Shown: one piece after another, positions 52,446-60,146 of the stretch | How positions within the stretch are numbered: the stretch's first letter is position 1 | How the letters are laid out: each line of letters starts with the position of its first letter | Notes under the pieces: generated by a model | What the model was told of the DNA's origin: nothing | Database searches by the model: none | Seen by the model: only the letters and a program-made list of their open reading frames with translations | Made by a program: the position numbers and the translations under genes | Assembly: GCF_900101865.1 (NCBI RefSeq) | Contig: NZ_FNAH01000003.1 | Coordinates: 273,521 to 337,520, forward strand | Length of the DNA stretch: 64,000 nucleotides | Reading direction: 5' to 3' | DNA from: Paracoccus isoporae | GTDB taxonomy: Bacteria > Pseudomonadota > Alphaproteobacteria > Rhodobacterales > Rhodobacteraceae

Positions 52446-53129
52446 TTACCGAGCCAGCTTCCGGGCCTCTTCCTCTGGCGTCATCACACCCGCCGCTCCG
52501 ATTTCTTCGAGCGCGTCGTCGATTGCACCCGTGCCCGATGCCGGGCGGTAGCTGTCATCGCCCGTTTCGGTCGTCGCGGCGAAGCGCTTTAGCCAGCCAT
52601 CCTCGGTTTCACAGGCCAGAACGACGCGGACAGCGTCAGACCCGACAACTTCGTATTCCCGACAGAACCCGCCATCCACCGTCAGAAAGGACGCAATCAT
52701 CACCAGATCACCGCTGTCCCCCAATCGCTGCGTTTCGCCGGACGGCAGGCCGTCAAGCGCCGCGATTTCGGGGCCGGAGAACTCACTCCTCGGATCGTCG
52801 AGCCACCACCAGCCAATCCCCACCGCCAGAACGGCCGCAGCAGCCGCGGCAAGCCGGGGTCTGCGGTTCAGGTTGGCGGGGGCTGCGACCGCCACCGGAG
52901 CCGATGCCGGGCCGGTCTGTGCTGCGGCGGCACGGATGCGCGCGGCAAGCGGATCCTCGGTTTCAGGTGCGGTGCGCAGCTCTCCCAGCCGCCTCCGCGT
53001 TTCCTCGAAACGGTGCAGACGCTGCTGAAGATCGGGATCGGACGCCACGGTCTGGCGGACGGCCGCGGCCCGCGCCGGTTCCAGCTCGCCATCGGCAAGC
53101 GCCATCAGGGTTTCGTCATCTAACTGCAT
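52446..53129 (-). CDS. Anti-sigma factor-like membrane protein
   Basis: A 227-residue protein. The opening DDETLMALADGELEPARAAA is the standard N-terminal anti-sigma helix pattern, but the HxxxCxxC zinc motif is absent. One membrane helix is visible at about residues 91-108 (RRPRLAAAAAAVLAVGIGWW). The C-terminal about 115 residues would be periplasmic, with two Cys (FCREYE and LACETED). It starts 42 bases after the sigma-factor stop and presumably holds that factor inactive until an envelope signal. Confidence 0.8.
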   Translation of the reverse strand: MQLDDETLMALADGELEPARAAAVRQTVASDPDLQQRLHRFEETRRRLGELRTAPETEDPLAARIRAAAAQTGPASAPVAVAAPANLNRRPRLAAAAAAVLAVGIGWWWLDDPRSEFSGPEIAALDGLPSGETQRLGDSGDLVMIASFLTVDGGFCREYEVVGSDAVRVVLACETEDGWLKRFAATTETGDDSYRPASGTGAIDDALEEIGAAGVMTPEEEARKLAR

Positions 53130-53171
53130 GAACCGTTTCCTCGCGGTGACTCATCGCATACGCCCCTGCGC

Positions 53172-53663
53172 TCATTTTATTCCGAGCTTCTGTGATAGCG
53201 CGATCCGGGCGCGTGACAATCGGCTCATCACCGTGCCAATGGGCAAATCGAGGATCTGCGCGGCCTCCGCATAGCTCAGCTCTTCGACGCAGACCAGGTG
53301 CAGCACCTCGCGATGATCCTCCGACATCTCCGACATCGCCTCCTGCACGTTGCGCAGCATCAGCCGCGCCTCAAGCGCCGGGCCGGGGTCGGTCGGCAGC
53401 GCCTCTGGATGGTCGTGAATATCGATCGGCGTGCCTGACCGCTTCTCGCGGCGCGTCATGTCGATGAAGGCATTCCGCATGATCCTGAACAGCCAGGGCC
53501 CCATCTTCTGGCCGCGATCGAAGCTGACGGCATGGGCGATGGCCCGCTCCACCGTGATCTGCACCAGATCGTCGGCCACATCGGGACGGCGCGCGAGCGA
53601 CAGCGCGAAGCGCCTGAGATTCGGCAGAAAAGCGATCAGAGCTTCGCTGAAGTCCGCATCCAT
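53172..53663 (-). CDS. ECF-type RNA polymerase sigma factor
   Basis: A 163-residue sigma factor; the ATG at 53663 follows GCGGAGTC. Region 2 (about residues 10-75) has DVADDLVQITVERAI and GPWLFRIMRNAFIDMTRRE. Region 4 (about 105-160) has LVCVEELSYAEAAQILDLP, then IGTVMSRLSRARIAL. The very long frame upstream on the same strand is a shadow of the divergent protease gene. It is probably co-transcribed with the anti-sigma and could direct the divergent protease gene; the palindrome at 53683-53699 lies between the two starts. Confidence 0.92.
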   Translation of the reverse strand: MDADFSEALIAFLPNLRRFALSLARRPDVADDLVQITVERAIAHAVSFDRGQKMGPWLFRIMRNAFIDMTRREKRSGTPIDIHDHPEALPTDPGPALEARLMLRNVQEAMSEMSEDHREVLHLVCVEELSYAEAAQILDLPIGTVMSRLSRARIALSQKLGIK

Positions 53664-53682
53664 GGTGACTCCGCTGAAAAAT

Positions 53683-53699
53683 TTCCTATTGAATAGGAA
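53683..53699. promoter_or_regulatory. Perfect palindrome in the sigma/protease divergent promoter
   Basis: TTCCTATT (53683-53690), a single G, and AATAGGAA (53692-53699) form an exact inverted repeat. It lies 20 bases before the sigma start on one side and 51 bases before the protease start on the other. Each arm gives a GGAA core on one strand, as in ECF -35 elements, so it could serve promoters in both directions or bind a dimeric regulator. Confidence 0.5.
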
Positions 53700-53750
53700 T
53701 AATAAAAATCGGGCGGCGTAAACAACCAGCACCTCAGTCGGGAGAACGCC

Positions 53751-55121
53751 ATGCCATTTCGGCTTACCATGTTCATGCTCGTATCCGCGGCCATGCTCTG
53801 TGCGGATTTCAGCCCGGATCGACAGGTCTGGCAGATCGCTGCGGCATGGGCCGACGACGATGACGGCGGCGGCCGCGATAATGACGACGATGACGATGGC
53901 GGGAGCCGCAGCCGCAGCAGCGACGACGATGATGATGACAGGGGAACGTCGTTTTCCCGTCCTCGCGTGCAGCAACCGCAACCCCAGCCGCAGCGCCGCG
54001 TGCGGGCCGCCCCCGCGCCGGCACCACCGCCCCCGCCGCCGGTGCGCGCGGCGAATGAAGTGATTGCCCGGGGTCTCGGCGATGCGGATCTCGACACGCT
54101 GCAGGACGCGGGCTTCGAGCTGCTTCGGGAGGTCGAGCTGAGTTCGGGGCAGGATGTCGTCCGCCTTCGCACGCCTGATGCGCTTGGACTGGACGAGGCA
54201 AGGCAGGTCGTGCGCGATCTCGCCTCGACCGAAGCGGCGGATTTCAACCATTTCTATCGGCCCGAGACCGCTGAGACTGTAAGCGAGGACTGCCCCGGCG
54301 GGATCTGTCCGGCACGACGGATGATCGCCTGGCCGGCCAGTGTCTCGGGCTGCGGGGATGCACCACGGATCGGGATGGTCGATACCGATCTGAACGCCGA
54401 ACATGATGCGCTGAAACATGCGCGGGTGACGGTGCGGAAGATCGACAGCGGGCAAGAATTGGCCGCATCCGAACGGCTGCACGGCACGGCGGTCGCGGCA
54501 CTTTTGGTCGGGCAGCAGGACAGCCGGGCCCCCGGCCTCGTGCCCCATGCCGAACTGGTCGCGGTGGATGCCTTCCACAAGGCCGGATCGGATGAGCGCG
54601 CCGACGCCTTCGCGCTGATCGAGGCCCTGGATTACCTGGTCGAAGAAGACGTCGATATTGTGAACATGTCGCTCAGCGGCCCGGACAATCAGGCGCTTGG
54701 CGACCAGATCCGGCTGATGGCGGCGCAGGATATGGTGCTGGTCGCGGCGGCTGGGAATGGCGGCCCGAGATCGCAGCCATCCTTTCCGGCGGCCTATGAG
54801 GAGGTGATCGCGGTGACGGCCGTGGATCGCGATGCGCGGGTCTATCGCCGGGCAAGCCGGGGCGCCTATATCGACATTGCCGCGCCGGGTGTGGACGTCT
54901 GGACGGCCGCCTCGATCAGCGGGCGGCGGGGGAAGACGGGGACGTCCTATGCCGCACCTTTCGTCACCGCCGCGGCGGCGCTGCTGATGCAGGCCCGCCC
55001 GGAACTGTCTGCCGGTGAAATCCGTGAGATCATTCAGGGCTCGGCAGAGGATCTCGGGGAAGCGGGCCGCGATGACGTGTTCGGCCACGGCTTGCTGCAA
55101 CCGTCGCATCCCTGCGATTAA
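53751..55121 (+). CDS. Secreted subtilisin-like (S8) serine protease with Asp-rich N-terminal segment
   Basis: A 456-residue protein preceded by GGGAGAA. A hydrophobic N-terminus (about residues 3-18) with a possible cleavage near AAAWA34 suggests export. It is followed by an acidic, Ser/Arg-containing segment (36-63, runs of five to six Asp) and a Gln/Pro-rich linker (72-98). The catalytic domain (about 195-445) has Asp211 in GMVDTDLN, His244 in LHGTAVAA, Asn336 in AAAGNGG and Ser399 in TGTSYAAPFVTAA, so the triad is complete. Four Cys near residues 181-201 may form disulfides. The Asp-rich segment resembles the EF-hand protein at 58832-59404. It is divergent from the ECF sigma gene. Confidence 0.9.
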   Translation: MPFRLTMFMLVSAAMLCADFSPDRQVWQIAAAWADDDDGGGRDNDDDDDGGSRSRSSDDDDDDRGTSFSRPRVQQPQPQPQRRVRAAPAPAPPPPPPVRAANEVIARGLGDADLDTLQDAGFELLREVELSSGQDVVRLRTPDALGLDEARQVVRDLASTEAADFNHFYRPETAETVSEDCPGGICPARRMIAWPASVSGCGDAPRIGMVDTDLNAEHDALKHARVTVRKIDSGQELAASERLHGTAVAALLVGQQDSRAPGLVPHAELVAVDAFHKAGSDERADAFALIEALDYLVEEDVDIVNMSLSGPDNQALGDQIRLMAAQDMVLVAAAGNGGPRSQPSFPAAYEEVIAVTAVDRDARVYRRASRGAYIDIAAPGVDVWTAASISGRRGKTGTSYAAPFVTAAAALLMQARPELSAGEIREIIQGSAEDLGEAGRDDVFGHGLLQPSHPCD

Positions 55122-55132
55122 CGACAGCCGCA

Positions 55133-55154
55133 GCCCCGCCTCATCCGGCGGGGC
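55133..55154. terminator. Hairpin between convergent protease and ABC genes
   Basis: GCCCCGCC (55133-55140) and GGCGGGGC (55147-55154) pair perfectly around TCATCC, and the loop contains the ABC-gene stop. It lies 12 bases after the protease stop. There is no T run on either side, so it may act as a weak bidirectional or Rho-assisted terminator. Confidence 0.45.
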
Positions 55155-56730
55155 CTGCCGTTGTCGCATCCTCGCCAAGCCCGATCCGCGCCGCGACGCT
55201 TTCGGCACAAAGGACAGTGACAGACGCCCCCTTCAGCCAGCGGCCAAGCGCGTTGCAGAGATCCGGTCCCGCCGCCGACATGTCCTGCCCGACCAGCACC
55301 AGCCGGGGCCGCGCCATGGCTGCCTGCACGAGGCTGATCGCTGCGCGTTGTTCAGTTGACAGGTTGCGTCCGCCTTCGCTGACCCGCCGGTTCAGGTCAC
55401 CATCGGGGCACAGCACCCCGCGCAGGCCAAGCCGGTCGATCACGTCGAGAATCCGGTCGTCATCCGGGCGGCTGGACACCGCAAGTGTCAGCATCCGGCG
55501 CAGCGATCCGCGCAGCATCGGAACATCCGGCCCGATCCGGCAGATATTGCGGCGCAGCGCCCCCCGGCTGAGCTGCTCAAGCGGGATGCCGGACAGGAAC
55601 AGCGTCTCCGGCGGCGGCACCTCCAGCCTTTGCAGCAGGGAAAACAGGTGGGAGATCTGCGCCTCGGGCAGGCTCAGCAGACAGCGCGCGCCCGCGTCGC
55701 AGGTCATGCTCAGTGGTGGGCTGTCCGCATTGAGCGGCAACCCGGCCATGGAGAGCGTGACCGGACCGGGGGGAAGCCCGCGCCGGCCATAATTCCCGCG
55801 CCGTGGCCGGGCCAGGGCCGCGGCGCATTTGTCCCGCGCGGCCCGCCATGCGGCGTAGTGATTCCAGACCCCGGCCAGCTCCCGCATCGGCGTCAGCAGC
55901 AGACCGAGCACCGCCAGCGCTGCGGCAATCGTCCCCGTGCCAAGCCCTGTACGCGCCCCGATCAGGATCAAAAGCGCCGCGCAAAGACCGGCGACCAGGT
56001 CGGGCAATGCCTTCAGCGCCTCGGCCAGGCGCAGCCGGGCAAGTGCGGCCTGGATCATGCGCTCGCTGCGCTGGCGCAGCCTGCGCATCTCCCCGCTGCG
56101 CCGCCCCAGACGGTCAATCTCGGGGGCAAGCGCCATGCGTTCGGTCATCTCTGCAGCGATCCGTCCCCGCCGCGCCCGCAATCGACGTTGCAGTGGCACC
56201 AGCATCGGCCCACCCGCGACAATCGCCACAAGCGCCACGGCGACGGGTGGCAGCAGCGCCCACAGCAGCGCGGGCGAGAGCCATGCCAGTATAAGACAGG
56301 TCGCCGGGATCAGAATAACGCCCGCGATCAATCGTGGCAGGCCCAGCCTCGCCCAGTTGCGAAACGCCGTCATGTCGCCCACGAAACGCAACCCGACGTA
56401 GCCGCTGCGCCGCGCCGCGACATCGCTGGCCGACATGGCGCAGGCATGGTCAAACAGCGCCTCGCGTAGATCGAGCGCGTAGCCCTGCCCCAGCCTTTCG
56501 CCGGCAAGCTGCGCCGCGACGCGCACCGTCGCGATCACAGCGCCGGACAGCGCCAGCACGATGAGCGCGGTGGCGGGAAGATCTTCCGGCGCGGTGTCAA
56601 GCGCCGCAAACAGGCTTCGGGTCGCGATTGCGGCGGCCCCGGCGGCGGCGGCCTGCAACAGGGTCAGGGCGGCCACGCGGGCAAGCAGCCATCGCCGCCC
56701 GACCGCCAGAAGTGGCGGAAGCGGGGTCAT
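55141..56730 (-). CDS. ABC exporter-like protein (CydC-type fold) with degenerate nucleotide-binding domain
   Basis: A 529-residue protein starting at the ATG at 56730 (MTPLPPLLAVGRRWLLARVA); its start overlaps the stop of the P-loop gene. The first about 300 residues look like a six-helix exporter domain. The C-terminal part follows the layout of an ABC ATPase but lacks its motifs. Around residues 347-367 there is no GxxGxGKS (it reads AGARCLLSLPEAQISHLF). The signature is LSTEQ (457-461) after VSEGGRN, the Walker B Asp-Glu is replaced (LVLVGQD, 478-484) and no H-loop His is visible. It is unlikely to hydrolyse ATP by itself. It may have lost function or act with another subunit. Confidence 0.75.
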   Translation of the reverse strand: MTPLPPLLAVGRRWLLARVAALTLLQAAAAGAAAIATRSLFAALDTAPEDLPATALIVLALSGAVIATVRVAAQLAGERLGQGYALDLREALFDHACAMSASDVAARRSGYVGLRFVGDMTAFRNWARLGLPRLIAGVILIPATCLILAWLSPALLWALLPPVAVALVAIVAGGPMLVPLQRRLRARRGRIAAEMTERMALAPEIDRLGRRSGEMRRLRQRSERMIQAALARLRLAEALKALPDLVAGLCAALLILIGARTGLGTGTIAAALAVLGLLLTPMRELAGVWNHYAAWRAARDKCAAALARPRRGNYGRRGLPPGPVTLSMAGLPLNADSPPLSMTCDAGARCLLSLPEAQISHLFSLLQRLEVPPPETLFLSGIPLEQLSRGALRRNICRIGPDVPMLRGSLRRMLTLAVSSRPDDDRILDVIDRLGLRGVLCPDGDLNRRVSEGGRNLSTEQRAAISLVQAAMARPRLVLVGQDMSAAGPDLCNALGRWLKGASVTVLCAESVAARIGLGEDATTAGPAG

Positions 56731-57779
56731 GCGGCGCGCCGCCATTGCGCCATGACCTGCGAAGCCAGCGCGTTTGCCTCTGCCGGGTCGGACAGGTCGC
56801 GCTTGCGCAGGACCGGTATGCCCGTCGCCGCCAAAGCCTCGGCACTGGCCATGGGCGAGCAACTGACGATCCCGGTCAGCAGATCCGGGCGCAACCCGAT
56901 CCGCGACAGGGCGCTGACACCGCCCGCAGCCGCCACGGCGTCGCCACAGGCAAAGACCAGACCCGAGATCCGCTGCCGAAACCACCGATCCGCGATGAGT
57001 CGCGCGGTTTCCCGCTGAAACAACCCGTCCGCGACCTCCATCACCGCGATTTCGGCACCGCTGCGCTGCCCTTCGCCCAGAAGACGCTCGATCCCGCGGC
57101 GAATGCGGGGCAGAGGCTGCTGATACGTCGTGACCATCCCCGCATCGGTGAAATCGCCGACATAATGCGCGCCGATATCGCTGTATTCGTTATAGTCACC
57201 GAAGGCGCCGGTTCCGGTGGCCTTGATCGCGGCGGTTTTCCAGCCTGCGCGGCGCAGACCCAGCGCAAGCTGCGCGGTGGCCAGCGTCTTGCCCGAATTC
57301 ATCGATGTGCCCAGAACCGCGATGACCGGGATATCGGCCGGTCGTTCCGGGTCTGGCAGCGCGAACTGGTCGAGATTGACCGCGCCGCCATGTCCGTCCA
57401 GGAGCCGCCCCTTGGGCAGCAGCCTGGTCGCGGGCTTGATCCGTTCGTTGCGCGCGACCATGCGCCCGATACAGCCGCCCCCTGCCAGCATGTCGGCGCC
57501 CGCCGGATCGATCTCGGCCAGCCCCTCGAACTGATCGGGCGCATAGCGTGCGCCGCAGGCCAGCACGACCAGATCGCCGGGAAACAGCTGGGACGGGCGG
57601 CCGGTGGTCAGTTGCACGCGCCTGTGCTGCCCGATCTCCTCGACCTGCGCCAGGATGAGGTCGCCGGAACGGGCGGCGGCGAAATCGGCGTCCATGCCGG
57701 CGATTCGCTCACATGCAACGCGACGCGTCGAAAAACTCCATTTCGCGGCGTCCAGAAGGTGTGTGATGGGGGTGTGCAT
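56727..57779 (-). CDS. P-loop NTPase of DUF1611/dethiobiotin-synthetase-like type
   Basis: A 350-residue protein. The N-terminal about 150 residues have a beta-rich, unfamiliar domain (DLILAQVEEIGQHRRVQLTT, then FPGDLVVLACGARYAPDQF). From residue 150 a P-loop domain starts: VIAVLGTSMNSGKTLATAQL gives Walker A GTSMNSGKT, followed by AAIKATGTGAFGDYNEYSDI. That lysine/glycine pattern resembles dethiobiotin synthetase and DUF1611. VMEVADGLFQRET supplies the probable Mg-binding Glu. Function unknown. Its stop overlaps the ABC-like gene (ATGA), so the two probably act together. Confidence 0.7.
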   Translation of the reverse strand: MHTPITHLLDAAKWSFSTRRVACERIAGMDADFAAARSGDLILAQVEEIGQHRRVQLTTGRPSQLFPGDLVVLACGARYAPDQFEGLAEIDPAGADMLAGGGCIGRMVARNERIKPATRLLPKGRLLDGHGGAVNLDQFALPDPERPADIPVIAVLGTSMNSGKTLATAQLALGLRRAGWKTAAIKATGTGAFGDYNEYSDIGAHYVGDFTDAGMVTTYQQPLPRIRRGIERLLGEGQRSGAEIAVMEVADGLFQRETARLIADRWFRQRISGLVFACGDAVAAAGGVSALSRIGLRPDLLTGIVSCSPMASAEALAATGIPVLRKRDLSDPAEANALASQVMAQWRRAA

Positions 57780-57805
57780 TCTGTTCTCCGGTTCGGAAAA
57801 TATTC

Positions 57806-58651
57806 TCAGGCTGTGATTTTCACGGGGGGTATTTCGGCAGCTGCATTCGCGCAGACCCGACGGGCCAGACCGGCGTGGCGGATGGCCCAGGCGACATCAT
57901 GCCCGCATCCGGCAAGCTCGTGCAGCGCGACACGCGGGCGCAGACCAGCCGCCTGCGCTGCCTGTTCCAGCGTCGCGGCATAGAGTCGCGCGCGGGCGAG
58001 GCGGGTGCGGCCCTGGATACGGTCAAGCTCGGGTGTCTGGCGCAGGGTCTTGTCGCGGTCCGTATCGCGGCTGCCGACATAGATATGAAAGGTCCGGTCC
58101 AGAAACGCGGTCAGCCCGGCGCGCGAACGGCGCAGCCAAATGTCGTCCCGGCTGTCCCCGCTTTCCGCCAGACCGCAGGGCCAGGCCATGGAGCGATCGG
58201 GCAGACAATACCATCCGGCAGCCGCGAGATGCAGGTCGGCGACCTTTTGCGGATACAGCATGGCAAAGCGATGGGCGAGCTGCGCACCGCCCGAATGGCC
58301 GAACAGGCTGACCGGGCCGGCGAATTGCGGATGTTCCAGCGCCACGGCCGACAGCAAGGCCAGCAGCGCATGGTCGGGCCGCGCGGCACGGCCGGGACGC
58401 TGGAAGAAGCGCCAGTTCGCGGCATCGAAATGCGGCACAATGACCATGCGGCCGCACGACTCCGCCTCGCTGCGAAACAGGCCGGTCAGTTCCGACGCAT
58501 TGCGCGAGATTCCATGCAGAACGAGCAGCGGCGGCAATGCTGCGGGCTGAGCCGGGACGATGATATTCGCACCCAGCCGGTTTGTGGTCCCGGCGGCTGT
58601 CAGCCTCGTGATGCGCGCGCGGTCGGTCCCGATCTTTTGCAGATACGTCAT
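57806..58651 (-). CDS. Alpha/beta hydrolase
   Basis: A 281-residue protein; the ATG at 58651 (MTYLQKIGTDRARITRL) follows GGATGGGG and is preferred to the frame start at 58744. It has LLVLHGISRNASE (oxyanion region), VSLFGHSGGAQLAHRFA (nucleophile Ser), a DRDKTL segment that may hold the acid, and ELAGCGHDVAWAI (His). No signal peptide. It resembles small esterase/PHB-depolymerase-like proteins, but the substrate is not known. It precedes the P-loop gene in the same direction with a 26-base gap. Confidence 0.82.
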   Translation of the reverse strand: MTYLQKIGTDRARITRLTAAGTTNRLGANIIVPAQPAALPPLLVLHGISRNASELTGLFRSEAESCGRMVIVPHFDAANWRFFQRPGRAARPDHALLALLSAVALEHPQFAGPVSLFGHSGGAQLAHRFAMLYPQKVADLHLAAAGWYCLPDRSMAWPCGLAESGDSRDDIWLRRSRAGLTAFLDRTFHIYVGSRDTDRDKTLRQTPELDRIQGRTRLARARLYAATLEQAAQAAGLRPRVALHELAGCGHDVAWAIRHAGLARRVCANAAAEIPPVKITA

Positions 58652-58771
58652 GTTCGATGCCCCATCCTTGTGTCTGCCGGGATTACGACGGGCCGTGGAT
58701 TTTCTTCCCGCCAGGATGAAAATTTCTGCAAGGCGCAGATCCATCGGCGAAATCCGGTGATCCGAATGAAA

Positions 58772-58804
58772 GATCCGTGGCTGCAGCAGCGGCAGCCACG
58801 GATC
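58772..58804 (-). terminator. Intrinsic terminator after the EF-hand gene
   Basis: GATCCGTGGCTGC (58772-58784) and GCAGCCACGGATC (58792-58804) pair perfectly, 13 bases, around a 7-base loop. On the minus strand the stem is followed by TTTCATT. It lies 27 bases after the EF-hand stop at 58832, so it probably ends that transcript and separates it from the hydrolase gene. Confidence 0.75.
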
Positions 58805-58831
58805 ACAAAGCGCGTTCAGCGGACGTTCGTC

Positions 58832-59404
58832 TCAATCGTCGTCGTCATTCCCACCGCCGCCGCCACGATTGCCGCCGCCGCCCCGGCTGCCGCCATCATC
58901 GTCATTGTCATCGCGCGACGATGACCGCCCGCCCCGGCCACTGCGGCCGCCGTCATCGTTATCGTTCCGCGAGGCGCGCGAACCACGGCCATTGTCATCA
59001 TCATCGTCCCGGCCGGCGCGGGAAGCGCGGCCATTATCGTCGTCGTCATCCCGGCCGGCACGGGACGCGCGGCCGTTGTCATCGTCATCGTCGCGGCGGG
59101 TGCCGCGGCCTCTGCCATCGTCATCGTCGTCGTCGCGGCTAAAGCTGCTCTTGCCGCGACGATCGTCGTCGCCTCCCCGGTTCATGCGCGAGACATCTCG
59201 CCGCGTCAGGTCATGGCCGCCGCCGCGCGACCAGACCCGATCTGCACCTGCGCGGCCGAAGCTCCGTTCAAGCTCGCTATAGGACAGCACGCCATTGCCG
59301 TTGCGATCGATATCCGAGAACCGCACTGATTGCGCAGTGGCGGATGCGCTCGTCATCAGAAGCGCCGACAGGCCGAGTGAGGCGATGGTATGGCTGGGTT
59401 TCAT
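58832..59404 (-). CDS. Secreted EF-hand protein with Asp-rich tandem repeats
   Basis: A 190-residue protein. A Sec signal (MKPSHTIASLGLSALLMTSA, cleavage near ATAQ25) is followed by one EF-hand calcium loop, DIDRNGNGVLSYSELE (about residues 31-46). A short linker (RRDVSRMNRGGDDDRRGK) leads into about 110 residues of Asp/Gly/Arg/Ser repeats. Two exact 14-residue copies of RDDDDDNGRASRAG and a third varied one are encoded by a 42-bp tandem repeat. The tail is Gly-rich and ends in Asp. It should be an acidic, calcium-binding extracytoplasmic protein. It shares the Asp-run style with the S8 protease. Confidence 0.8.
   Translation of the reverse strand: MKPSHTIASLGLSALLMTSASATAQSVRFSDIDRNGNGVLSYSELERSFGRAGADRVWSRGGGHDLTRRDVSRMNRGGDDDRRGKSSFSRDDDDDDGRGRGTRRDDDDDNGRASRAGRDDDDDNGRASRAGRDDDDDNGRGSRASRNDNDDGGRSGRGGRSSSRDDNDDDGGSRGGGGNRGGGGGNDDDD
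58986..59100. repeat. 42-bp tandem repeat within the EF-hand gene
   Basis: Units start at 58986, 59028 and 59070 (the third is partial to about 59100). Each begins CGGCC(A/G)TT and encodes RDDDDDNGRASRAG-like residues on the minus strand. Third-position changes between units show that the repeat is old or under protein-level selection. The copy number may vary between strains. Confidence 0.7.
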
Positions 59405-59652
59405 GTCTGGTCTCCTTCTATCCTTGCGGATGGGTAAAAAATAAGGCGAGCCGGACGACGAGGATCAGCCCCGCCGCGGCATGCGCCCAGAGATCGGTCG
59501 TTGAGCAACATGGCTTGCGGTCTGCCGCGGCGGCCTGGCTCTGACCGCCGCGGCGTCCCGGTCTCTGCCTGCTATGTGCGAGTTCGTCGCATCGTTTCCG
59601 TCCTCTGCCGCCCGTCATCGGGCAGTGAATGGATTACGGATGCGTCCTGTCG

Positions 59653-60057
59653 TTATTCCCGGTTTCGGGAATTTTTATTTTCGCCGGCGATCGGTGCTTT
59701 CCTCGCCAGCCGCAGATAAAGGCGCCGCGCACGCGCCAGCAGCGGATAGATCACCGCCGCACGACGCGGCGATGCAAACAGACGGCGTTGCAGCCCGTTC
59801 AGCCTGCCATCCGGAGCAGACAGCGTCGCGATGAGCTGCACGGCGTCCGAACCGAAGAATCGCCGCCCCTGCCAGAAAACAACCATGCCCTGATCCAGAT
59901 CGAGCCCCTCCGCGATGGCCGCCTCAACACGCGGATCCTCCGTGCGGGCATCGACCAGTTCAACCGGCCCGACCGCCTCGCGCAGCCGCATCATCGACAC
60001 ATAAGACGCGCAGAACGGACATTGCCCGTCATAAATGATCGTGATCCCGCCTGTCAT
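59653..60057 (-). CDS. DCC-family thiol-disulfide oxidoreductase (DUF393)
   Basis: A 134-residue protein; the ATG at 60057 is preferred over a TTG five codons upstream. The DCC motif YDGQCPFCASYV holds the two redox Cys, and FGSDAVQLIATLS with YPLLARARRLYLRLAR is typical of the C-terminal half. It should reduce or oxidise disulfides. It is divergent from the HTTM gene (89-base gap). DCC and HTTM domains often occur together or fused, so joint action is likely. Confidence 0.88.
   Translation of the reverse strand: MTGGITIIYDGQCPFCASYVSMMRLREAVGPVELVDARTEDPRVEAAIAEGLDLDQGMVVFWQGRRFFGSDAVQLIATLSAPDGRLNGLQRRLFASPRRAAVIYPLLARARRLYLRLARKAPIAGENKNSRNRE
59655..59682 (+). terminator. Orphan intrinsic terminator facing plus strand
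   Basis: ATTCCCG (59655-59661) and CGGGAAT (59666-59672) pair around GTTT, followed by TTTTATTTTC on the plus strand. The shape is that of a typical intrinsic terminator for plus-strand transcription, but no plus-strand gene precedes it. On the minus strand it coincides with the 3' end of the DCC gene. Confidence 0.55.
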
Positions 60058-60146
60058 CGCGCCCGCCCCCAATCATGTCAGCCTGTCGGGAATAACGTCT
60101 CGCATCTGCCGTAATTCCCTTACAGGATGCAGACAGGAGAAGATAC

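Noticed and set aside
53172..55208. 678-residue open frame on the minus strand spanning the sigma factor and the whole protease gene
   Set aside because: Only the last 163 residues (from the ATG at 53663) are a sigma factor; the rest is an Arg/Ala/Gly-rich antisense shadow of the well-supported S8 protease.
58986..59100. Repeat array considered as CRISPR
   Set aside because: Units are contiguous, in-frame 42-bp coding repeats with no unique spacers, and no cas genes are present.
58869..59282. Plus-strand frame of Ser/Pro/Arg repeats opposite the EF-hand gene
   Set aside because: Repeats are the antisense of the Asp-rich repeats; the minus-strand protein has signal peptide, EF-hand and a terminator.
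59418..59618. Small minus-strand frame with a hydrophobic end in the EF-hand promoter region
   Set aside because: Too short, no clear start site and no recognised family.
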